Below, one piece after another: positions 29,032 through 36,268 of a stretch of 36,268 bases of DNA. The translations under genes were made by a program, and so were the position numbers. Source of the stretch: Candidatus Magasanikiibacteriota bacterium (GTDB taxonomy: Bacteria; Patescibacteriota; Patescibacteriia; Magasanikbacterales; UBA10003); the NCBI GenBank assembly GCA_016214465.1, contig JACROI010000045.1, positions 1 to 36,268 of the forward strand, written 5' to 3'. The notes below the pieces were generated by a model, which was given only the letters and a program-made list of their open reading frames with translations, made no database searches and was not told where the DNA came from. How positions within the stretch are numbered: position 1 is the first letter of the stretch; every line of letters begins with the position of its first letter.

Positions 29032-29118
29032 AGAGGAGTGGCGTTGTAACTTAAATCAAATGTCATTCCTCTTCCCTTTTATCTCCATAAATTATTTTGT
29101 GGATATATAAGGGGAATG
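29032..29118 (+). promoter_or_regulatory. Alternative mutually exclusive hairpins upstream of cassette gene 4
   Basis: AGAGGAGTG (29032-29040) pairs with CATTCCTCT (29064-29072, one G-U). The same CATTCC...CCCTT arm can pair with AAGGGGAATG (29109-29118). Confidence 0.5.
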
Positions 29119-29160
29119 TTTCCCTCGTTCTTTTACAACTAACTTGATGGAGGTATCGTC

Positions 29161-30732
29161 ATGATCTCGGTCCAAAGCGTAGCCGTTATCGGCAAAAAGC
29201 TGTTCTGGAGGATTGCGCTAATCATTATTTTCTTGGTGTGCGTGCAGTACTTGGCCATCTTCGTTTTTCCTTTGACGATGAGTGGTGCCAAACAACTGTT
29301 CGGCGATGTATATCAGATCGGTGTCAATCACTATTTGGCGCAAGCCATTAATACTCTTCTGACACTGGCCATCACACTGTTGTCGATGAAATTCATCTTC
29401 GGCTGGGATGCCATGCTGAAAGCATTACTGATTGACCCAAAAAAGAAATACATCGGCTTCATTGGTATCGTGTTAGTGATAGTCGTGTATTTCTTGGGAA
29501 TGTGGTGGCTGACAAAGGATCAGCAGTTTGCAGCCGACGGCACGCCGTTCAGAGGCGCGTATAAGGATCCCATAACTGGAGTGCTTTCCGAGCATCCAAA
29601 TCCTTTTGGCATCACTGCCGAAGGCAATACTATAGAACCACTGACCAAGAAAAGCGCGACGGCTTTAATCTTTCAGGATCAGATCAAGAAAAACTTTCGT
29701 CCCCATCTTAATGAGTATGGGGAGTTCAATCGGGAATTTCTTCTTGATACAGAGAATATCAATAGAATACCTTGGGTAGATCAAACTACCGGTGATTCCA
29801 TGATATTCTACTGTCTTGATGCTGAAGGCAACCCGCATCTCTTCGCTTGGGAGGGTCGTTGCGCAGACGGCAAGGTGCGTGAACGAGCCGATAAGGGCAT
29901 TCAGATTATGCTCTTGTGCGACACCCGCCAACACAAAGAAGAGCAGAAGAAGATAGAAGAACAGCGCCAAAGCGCGGTTGACTTCAAAGCCGCGCTGGAA
30001 GCCACGAAGAAGAAGCAGGCCGACCTAGAGCAGCAAGTGGCGAGCAGTTCCGCTCAAGAAGTAGCTGGTCTGCGTGTTGAAGTGAAAATTCTTCGAGAGG
30101 CGCAGGCACGGCAAGCCAAAGGTATTCAAAACTGCGCAGAAGAGCAAAGAAATAATCTGCGCCGTCACAGGGCAGAATTGAAGAAAGACATGGATAGTTT
30201 GGCTGCGTATGAACTTGACCACGAAGCGCGTCTTCTTTACGACATAGCTTCTTGGAAGAGTAATATCTCTAGAGAGATTAACAGCTTCAACCAGCCATCT
30301 GTTCAGCCACAAGCCATAAATGTCGCGCATGCTCCTTCGTCAAAGTCAATGCATGCGCGAGTGATTCTAGAACAGCGCAGGATTCAAGGATGGGCGGGCT
30401 CTTATAATTCGTGGGTTTTGCGCGAGATCAATGGCGTCAATGTGACATTTGACCAGATGACGCTTACTATCTGGAAGCGCGGACGCAAGGATGAACCGAT
30501 TGAAATGGTAAAGCAACGCGCGCCAACAGTTTTCTCCAAACCCAATCTGTATCTCCAAGTTCCGGCAAAAGGCAAATTGGTTGTTTTTAATGAGCAACCA
30601 CCGCGTACTGATTTGCTGAATTTGAGAGATTATAGCGACTGGATGCACGGCTTGGTCTGGGTAGAAATAACTCTGACAGGCACGGATGTCAACGGCAACT
30701 CGCAACAACTCCTGCTCATGAAAGCAGGATAG
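29161..30732 (+). CDS. Membrane protein with cytosolic coiled coil and C-terminal beta-rich domain (cassette gene 4)
   Basis: 523 aa; three predicted N-terminal TM segments; charged Q/E/K coiled coil (HKEEQKKIEEQRQSAVDFKAALEATKKKQADLEQQV); SD GGAGGT. Confidence 0.75.
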   Translation: MISVQSVAVIGKKLFWRIALIIIFLVCVQYLAIFVFPLTMSGAKQLFGDVYQIGVNHYLAQAINTLLTLAITLLSMKFIFGWDAMLKALLIDPKKKYIGFIGIVLVIVVYFLGMWWLTKDQQFAADGTPFRGAYKDPITGVLSEHPNPFGITAEGNTIEPLTKKSATALIFQDQIKKNFRPHLNEYGEFNREFLLDTENINRIPWVDQTTGDSMIFYCLDAEGNPHLFAWEGRCADGKVRERADKGIQIMLLCDTRQHKEEQKKIEEQRQSAVDFKAALEATKKKQADLEQQVASSSAQEVAGLRVEVKILREAQARQAKGIQNCAEEQRNNLRRHRAELKKDMDSLAAYELDHEARLLYDIASWKSNISREINSFNQPSVQPQAINVAHAPSSKSMHARVILEQRRIQGWAGSYNSWVLREINGVNVTFDQMTLTIWKRGRKDEPIEMVKQRAPTVFSKPNLYLQVPAKGKLVVFNEQPPRTDLLNLRDYSDWMHGLVWVEITLTGTDVNGNSQQLLLMKAG

Positions 30733-30740
30733 GAGGCAAC

Positions 30741-30962
30741 ATGCTCTGGTACATCGTTCTACTTTTCATGGTGGCGGTGCTGGGAGTGGGGCTGGCCATG
30801 ATTTTTAACAAGATCACGGTTCCGCCCGAACACAAGGAGAAGTACCTCATCGGGGCGCTTACGGGCGGCACTCTGCTGGGACTTCTCAGCTTCATCCTTC
30901 CCAAGCCCAAAACGCCTGACTGGCTCAAGAGGAAGCCAGTCAACAACACTCCAGCCAAGTAA
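30741..30962 (+). CDS. Small two-TM protein (cassette gene 5)
   Basis: 73 aa; SD AGGAGG; MLWYIVLLFMVAVLGVGLAMIF and YLIGALTGGTLLGLLSFILP. Confidence 0.7.
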   Translation: MLWYIVLLFMVAVLGVGLAMIFNKITVPPEHKEKYLIGALTGGTLLGLLSFILPKPKTPDWLKRKPVNNTPAK

Positions 30963-30985
30963 AATTGTGCTTTCCTTTCAAAACC

Positions 30986-31046
30986 GGGGACGAGCTTCAA
31001 ATATAGGTATAAACAGAAAAAAACATCTGTTTGTATCCTCGTCCCC
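30986..31046 (+). other. Long stem-loop at the cassette 3' end
   Basis: GGGGACGAG (30986-30994) / CTCGTCCCC (31038-31046), enclosing AAACAGA/TCTGTTT. Confidence 0.7.
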
Positions 31047-31220
31047 CTTCCATTCCGTGGCACCAACCCGCCTGACAACCACGACGCCAAATGCAACATT
31101 CTCTCCATGTTCTACTCCTCGCACTATAGTGGTCGGGGTTGTCAAGACACATAAATCGATAAAATGAGAGAGAGGAAGTTTTTAAATAAATAGGTTGTTG
31201 ATAAGTTAGTAAAGTTTTGA

Positions 31221-32006
31221 TTATTGAAAATAAATGTCACTCGGAGTCTGGTAATTCAAAGATTGATGCCGGTGCCGGTTGTTGTAGAAAAGAAAATATT
31301 CATTTAAGCCCGTTCTGGTTTCCAAGATATTTTGATACGAATTTAAATAAATGTTTTCTTGTTTCACTGTCCGCCATAATCTTTCCACAAAAATATTGTC
31401 CAAACAGCGGCCGCGGCCGTCCATGCTCACCTGAATGTCATTGGCTTTTAAAATTTTGGTAAACCGATGGCTGGTGAAATTGCTTCCTTGATCCGAATTG
31501 AATATTTCGGGTCTGTTTTTGTTTTGGGTCATAGCATCATCAAGGCATTCCAGACAAAAATCAATTTCCAGATTGTTTGACAGTTTCCAGTTAATCACAT
31601 AGCGAGAATACCAGTCAATAATGGCAATAAGATAAGCGAAGCCTCGTTCCAATCTTACATAAGTTATGTCAGTGCTCCAAACTTGGTTTGGTCTCTTAAT
31701 TTCCGTGTTTCTTAACAAATATGGATAAATATGGTGTTCTTTGTTTGGCTGGCTTGAATTTGTTGGTTGAGGATAAATCGCTTGAAGACCGAGCTTATCC
31801 ATCAATGTTCTCACATGGCCGCGGCCAATAATGATTTGATGCGTCAGATTCAATTCAGCTCTAATTCTCCTGTTTCCATAGAAAGGATAAGCTGTGTAAA
31901 TTTCATCGATTAAGTCCATTATTCTTTTGTCTGTTTCACTTACGCCAAACGGCTGATAATAGAGGCTGGAACGAGCCACTCCCAACAGCTCGCATTGTCT
32001 GGCCAA
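31221..32006 (-). CDS. IS3-family transposase OrfB (DDE)
   Basis: ARQCELLGVARSSLYYQP, YPFYGNRRIRAEL, WSTDITYVRLERGFAYLIAIIDWYSRYVINWKLSN, NSDQGSNFTS, FVERLWRTVKQENIYL, RRHQSLNYQTP-like. Confidence 0.93.
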   Translation of the reverse strand: MARQCELLGVARSSLYYQPFGVSETDKRIMDLIDEIYTAYPFYGNRRIRAELNLTHQIIIGRGHVRTLMDKLGLQAIYPQPTNSSQPNKEHHIYPYLLRNTEIKRPNQVWSTDITYVRLERGFAYLIAIIDWYSRYVINWKLSNNLEIDFCLECLDDAMTQNKNRPEIFNSDQGSNFTSHRFTKILKANDIQVSMDGRGRCLDNIFVERLWRTVKQENIYLNSYQNILETRTGLNEYFLFYNNRHRHQSLNYQTPSDIYFQ

Positions 32007-32028
32007 AGATATCCTGTCATGATCTTTT

Positions 32029-32361
32029 TCAACCAGTCTCTTTTGTTCCGCAGGGGTGGAAAGTTGATAATTTTTTTTTAAGCCAGTCCAGCTCGGCGTC
32101 CCGCTGTCCTATGATTTTGTATAAATTGTCCAGTTGTTTTTGATATTCAAATTCTTGTTGTTTTTCTTTTTTACGATTGTCCTTGAATAAATCCGGAAAG
32201 TTTGCCAACGCATGTTTTTTCCACAATCCGATTTGAGTCGGATGCACTTGGAAATCTGAACTGATTTGAGACATAACTTTTTCTCCCCTGATGGCAGCTA
32301 ACGCCACTTGGGACTTTTCTTGCGGACTGAAGGTGCGCGGTGTTTTGGTCATATGATTCAA
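32029..32361 (-). CDS. IS3-family transposase OrfA (HTH)
   Basis: RTFSPQEKSQVALAAIRGEKVMSQISSDFQVHPTQIGLWKKHAL...LDNLYKIIGQRDAELDWLKKKL. Confidence 0.9.
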   Translation of the reverse strand: MNHMTKTPRTFSPQEKSQVALAAIRGEKVMSQISSDFQVHPTQIGLWKKHALANFPDLFKDNRKKEKQQEFEYQKQLDNLYKIIGQRDAELDWLKKKLSTFHPCGTKETG

Positions 32362-32403
32362 TCATATCCTTCCATCTCATTTGTGTAAATTTCGTATCTA
32401 GAT

Positions 32404-32980
32404 TTGTCAGACTATTATACTGCGGTTCGCGTTGGGCGACGAATGCCAAATACTGATCGGCCGCGAGCAGACCCAGCGCCTGATGCGAATCTTTGGCATA
32501 GAAGCAATCCACCCAAAACACCGGACCACTGTTCCTGCTCCGGGACACAAGATTTATCCATATTTGCTGCGGAATGTGCCTATCATCCGTTCCAATCAGG
32601 TGTGGAGCACGGACATTACCTACATTCCATTGGAAATTGAAACCGCCTTCTGTGCCCGCGCTTTGAAAAGCGCGCTCGCGCGCGCTGTTCCGGAAATCCA
32701 CAACTCTGATCAAGGTTCGCAGTTTACATCAAATGAATATGCCGGCATATTGGAAGCAAACAAAATTCAAATCAGCATGGATGGCCGAGGCAGATGTTTA
32801 GACAACATTTTCGTGGAAAGATTGTGGCGGACAGTGAAGTATGAAGATATTTATCTAAAACATTATTGCACCATGCAAGAAACGTACGAAGGACTGCAAA
32901 ACTATTTTCCATTCTACAACCAAAAACGAAGACACCAGTCCTTGAATTACAAAACGCCGGAAATAGTGTATCATGGTTAA
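32404..32980 (+). pseudogene. Decayed IS3-family transposase OrfB, 5' truncated with internal deletion
   Basis: Retains LIGREQTQRLMRIFGIEAIHPK, WSTDITYIPLE, NSDQGSQFTSNEYAGILEANKIQISMDGRGRCLDNIFVERLWRTVK. Lacks the segment equivalent to RGFAYLIAIIDWYSRYVINWKLSNN. Confidence 0.88.
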
Positions 32981-33214
32981 AGAAAAGATTAAAAAAGTCA
33001 AACTAAACAAAAAAATCCCGATTCTAATTGAGATTACGCAAATGTTCGTGGTTCAGGCCGATGTCTGATATGTTAAGAAACAATCAAATATCGCCCTGAC
33101 TCATGAACCAAAAAAGGTCGAAATCTTGTTCATGAAAAGGTGTTGATAACTGTCTTGACAACCCAGTCCAGCATAGTAGCGATATCTATTAAATAGGAAA
33201 CATCAATCCAACCC

Positions 33215-33245
33215 GACACCGCACTCCGTGTGGTGTCATTTTTAT
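33215..33245 (+). terminator. Intrinsic terminator downstream of the IS region
   Basis: GACACC-g-CAC-tcc-GTG-t-GGTGTC-ATTTTTA. Confidence 0.8.
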
Positions 33246-33293
33246 TTACCACTTTTCTTTTTTCTGATATAATGTGAGTATAACTTTTAAATA

Positions 33294-33321
33294 CTGGATT
33301 CCCGTTTTCACGGGAATGACA
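33294..33321 (+). repeat. REP-like palindromic repeat, copy A
   Basis: CTGGATTCCCGTTTTCACGGGAATGACA; matches copy B in reverse orientation. Confidence 0.8.
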
Positions 33322-33334
33322 GCATGGGAGGAAT

Positions 33335-34294
33335 ATGAAACATCAACCACTGTATCGCGAGGTGTTGCGTGAGGCCTTGGCAGTCACGCGGCATCATAAA
33401 ATAGTTTTAATTTTTGGTTTGTTCGCGGCTTTTTTGGGTACTGGCGGGGCTTTGGAGGTTTTGGCGAGGCATTTTGACGCGTTATTTAGCACGCAATCAC
33501 TACAAATGTCCTGGGTTTTTTCTTTTGGTAATTTTGATTATTCCATGGGATTTTGGGTGTTGGCTTTGGGAATCTTGCTTTTAGGTTTGGCCGTGCTTTT
33601 AATTTTTACCATTATTAATTCTTTCAGCACTTTGATTTTTACCACTGATAAATTTAGAAAAGACAAGAAAATGGATTTAGCCAAGGTCTGGCTCGCGATG
33701 AAGAAAAAATTCGCGCCGGTTTTGGGTTTGGTGGTATTTTTCAAGATTTTGATTATGATTTTCGGTTCTTTGAGCGTGGCGCCATTGTGGTTGGTAATGA
33801 ATGGGACAGCCGGAGTCGGAATGATTGCAATGTATCCCTTGATTTTTTTATTTAGCATTTTAGCGATTTTGATCTGTTCATTTTTATTGGTGTACTCGTC
33901 CGCTTTTGTGATTTTGGAGGACTATACCATTGGTCAAGCAATAAAAGAAAGTTGGCTCCTTTTTATCGGGCATTGGCTGGTGAATTTGGAAATGGCTATA
34001 ATAATTTTTTTCATAAATTTATTAGCAGGGTTAGTGTCCATTGTCGTCGCGGCCATAATCGGCATTCCGGTTCTGATTGTCTTTTTATTTTCTCTGTTTA
34101 TTCAATTTTCGCCATTGGCCACTGTGGCTATCGTTCTTGGCCTGCTCTTGTTTGTTTTGGTTGTTTTATTCATTGCTTCAGTCATGGGCGCGTATCAGGT
34201 GGCGGCTTGGGTTTTGCTTTTTAGAAGAATGCACGCGGGCACGGCTGTGAGCAAGTTGATGAGATGGGCAAAATTTTTAAAAGTATGCCGTTGA
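33335..34294 (+). CDS. Polytopic membrane protein of unknown function
   Basis: 319 aa; multiple hydrophobic segments; overlaps the downstream ATPase start by about 31 nt. Confidence 0.75.
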   Translation: MKHQPLYREVLREALAVTRHHKIVLIFGLFAAFLGTGGALEVLARHFDALFSTQSLQMSWVFSFGNFDYSMGFWVLALGILLLGLAVLLIFTIINSFSTLIFTTDKFRKDKKMDLAKVWLAMKKKFAPVLGLVVFFKILIMIFGSLSVAPLWLVMNGTAGVGMIAMYPLIFLFSILAILICSFLLVYSSAFVILEDYTIGQAIKESWLLFIGHWLVNLEMAIIIFFINLLAGLVSIVVAAIIGIPVLIVFLFSLFIQFSPLATVAIVLGLLLFVLVVLFIASVMGAYQVAAWVLLFRRMHAGTAVSKLMRWAKFLKVCR

Positions 34295-35946
34295 AAATCA
34301 CATCAGACGAACAAGAAGAGCAATTTGGTGTTAAGATGAAACAGATCCAAATTGATCAAAAAGAAAAAGAAGCCGAAGCCGCGGCCGCTGGTTTTGGTGT
34401 GCCATATATTAATCTTTTTCGTTTTCCAATTACAGCCGAGGCCTTGAATCTTTTGCCGCGCGCCAAGGCGGATGAATTAAAAGTAATTTGTTTTTTTTAC
34501 AATGGCACGGAATTGCGTTTGGGAGCAATTGATCCAACCAATCAAAAGATATTGGATTTACAACACGAGTTGGAAGAGCGTAATCATGCCGGTTCCGCGA
34601 TATATTTAATTTCCGAACACAGTTGGCAAGAAGGAATGAAGTTTTATGAAACACTGCCGGTAATCAAAACGCGCACGCGCGATGTGATGATCAGCGAAAC
34701 GGATATTGAACGATTTGGCGCGGCAGTGGATTCATTCATAGCTTTGGACAAACAAGTGAAAGGCGCTTCGGTAACTGATGTGTTTTCCGTGCTGATTGCC
34801 GCGGCTTTGAAGTTTGATGCTTCTGATATCCACATTGAAGCTGAGGAAACAAAAATCGTGGCGCGGTTTCGTTTGGATGGGATTTTGCATCCGGTGGCTG
34901 ATTTGCCCAATGATTTGTGGGTGCGCGTAATTTCCCGTTTGAAATTGATTTCAGGTTTGAAAATTAATATTATTGATAAACCGCAAGATGGACGGTTCAC
35001 CATTGCCATCAAAGGGCAAAAAATTGATGTGCGCGTGTCCACGATTCCAACTGTTTATGGCGAGAGTGCGGTGTTGCGTATTTTAAAACCAATGGCTGTG
35101 GTGCAGTTTGAGAATTTAGGCGTGCGCGGGCAGTCCTTGGAAGAATTGCAACGACAAGTGGAGAGGCCGAACGGCATGATTATGACCACCGGTCCGACTG
35201 GTTCAGGCAAAACTACCACTCTTTACGCTGTTTTGCAAAAATTAAACGAGCCTGGCGTGAAAATCATTACTTTGGAAGACCCTGTGGAGTATAAATTGGA
35301 GGGAATCAATCAGAGCCAGATTGACCCGAGCCATGATTACACTTTTGTCAAGGGATTAAAATCAATTTTGCGCCAAGACCCGGATGTGGTGATGGTTGGT
35401 GAAATTCGCGATCTGGAAACGGCTGAGGTGGCGATTCAGGCCGCTTTGACAGGCCATTTAATGTTGTCCACGATTCATACCAACAGCGCCGCCGGCGCGA
35501 TTCCGCGCTTTTTATCAATGGGCGTGAAGTCATTTCTTTTAGCGCCTGCTTTAAACGCGGTGATTGGCCAACGGCTGGTGCGCAAGTTGTGCGAGAAGTG
35601 CAAAAAAGAAACAAAATTGGATGAAGCTGTGGCAAAAAAAGTTAAAGAAACATTGGGCACTATTCAAAATCAGACAGTGAAAATTGATTTGAATAATTTG
35701 AAATTTTTCGCCAGTGTTGGCTGTGAGGCGTGTCAGGGCTTGGGCTATAAAGGCCGCATCGGAATTTATGAAATAATGGTGATGAACAAAGAAATTGAGC
35801 AGTTGATTTTGAAAAGCGAGGTGTCCGAGTATGTGATGCAAGAAATCGCGGTGAAAAATGGCATGATTACTATGGCGCAGGACGGCCTGCTCAAGGCCTT
35901 GGACAAGATGACTTCGGTGGATGAAGTTTTCCGCGTTGCCGAATGA
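34264..35946 (+). CDS. Second PilB/GspE-family ATPase
   Basis: TTGPTGSGKTTTLYAVLQKLNEPGVKIITLEDPVEY, RQDPDVVMVGEIRDLETAEVAIQAALTGHLMLSTIHTNSA; CEKC...CEAC zinc motif. Confidence 0.93.
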   Translation: MGKIFKSMPLKITSDEQEEQFGVKMKQIQIDQKEKEAEAAAAGFGVPYINLFRFPITAEALNLLPRAKADELKVICFFYNGTELRLGAIDPTNQKILDLQHELEERNHAGSAIYLISEHSWQEGMKFYETLPVIKTRTRDVMISETDIERFGAAVDSFIALDKQVKGASVTDVFSVLIAAALKFDASDIHIEAEETKIVARFRLDGILHPVADLPNDLWVRVISRLKLISGLKINIIDKPQDGRFTIAIKGQKIDVRVSTIPTVYGESAVLRILKPMAVVQFENLGVRGQSLEELQRQVERPNGMIMTTGPTGSGKTTTLYAVLQKLNEPGVKIITLEDPVEYKLEGINQSQIDPSHDYTFVKGLKSILRQDPDVVMVGEIRDLETAEVAIQAALTGHLMLSTIHTNSAAGAIPRFLSMGVKSFLLAPALNAVIGQRLVRKLCEKCKKETKLDEAVAKKVKETLGTIQNQTVKIDLNNLKFFASVGCEACQGLGYKGRIGIYEIMVMNKEIEQLILKSEVSEYVMQEIAVKNGMITMAQDGLLKALDKMTSVDEVFRVAE

Positions 35947-35952
35947 TTCATT

Positions 35953-35979
35953 TGTCATTCCCGTGGAAGCGGAATCCAG
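35953..35979 (-). repeat. REP-like palindromic repeat, copy B (inverted relative to copy A)
   Basis: TGTCATTCCCGTGGAAGCGGAATCCAG; reverse complement is near-identical to copy A. Confidence 0.8.
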
Positions 35980-36013
35980 TTGTAATATAAAATAATTTTT
36001 TAAAATAATATTT

Positions 36014-36268
36014 ATGCCACCACGCAAAAAATCCGCGTTGCCTCGCGCGCGAAAAAATAAAGAAGCCGCTGTTTTGGAAGATGTTTTTCCAATTCGCGTA
36101 GACAGCGCCGAGGAAGTGTCGGCGCCGGAAGACGGTTTTAGCCAGTCGCCGCGATTTTACAAAATAATTGCTACTACATTTTTAATCGCTACGATATTAT
36201 TGGTGGTGTTTGTCGTGTTTTTGACCGGCGGCCAGGCCACGATTTCTTTAAAATTAAAACCCCAAACA
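36014..36268 (+). CDS. Single-TM protein with basic N-terminus, truncated by window end
   Basis: No stop before the window edge, so not in the ORF track: MPPRKKSALPRARKNKEAAVLEDVFPIRVDSAEEVSAPEDGFSQSPRFYKIIATTFLIATILLVVFVVFLTGGQATISLKLKPQT. Confidence 0.7.
   Translation, partial: MPPRKKSALPRARKNKEAAVLEDVFPIRVDSAEEVSAPEDGFSQSPRFYKIIATTFLIATILLVVFVVFLTGGQATISLKLKPQT

Larger units (their letters stand above)
31136..33164. mobile_element. IS3-family insertion region bounded by 14-bp perfect inverted repeats
   Basis: GGGTTGTCAAGACA (31136-31149) and TGTCTTGACAACCC (33151-33164) flank an IS3 orfA/orfB pair (minus) and a decayed IS3 orfB (plus). Confidence 0.7.

Noticed and set aside
32171-32713. 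180-aa minus-strand ORF across the IS region
   Set aside because: It runs antisense through the decayed transposase and out of frame with orfA; no family resemblance.

Overview
This 36.3 kb AT-rich window looks like a chromosome segment from a Patescibacteria/CPR (Parcubacteria-like) genome. That assignment is inferred from gene content and the general lack of Shine-Dalgarno (SD) sites, not from a search. Most of it is housekeeping: tRNA-Ala(GGC), ychF, rpsF-ssb-rpsR, an epmA-like gene next to efp, recA, ftsK, rpsA, ftsH, a type IV pilus block (pilB-pilC-pilM-pilN-pilO-like) and a second PilB/GspE ATPase. There is also a 1425-aa secreted repeat-rich surface protein. The main candidate for something undescribed is an accessory cassette at about 26.7-31.1 kb. 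It encodes a Pro-rich small protein, a membrane-anchored J-domain protein, a vWA protein, a membrane coiled-coil protein and a small two-TM protein. Unlike its neighbours it has strong SD sites, higher GC and strongly hairpinned intergenic gaps, and it abuts an IS3-family element plus a second decayed IS3 copy. Other points of interest: a roughly 175-nt structured RNA or MITE-like element upstream of rpsA, an attenuator-like terminator just before the rpsA start codon, an overlapping promoter/terminator after ftsH, a REP-like palindrome inserted in frame in epmA, and an isolated transglutaminase-like gene with its own consensus promoter, SD and terminator.
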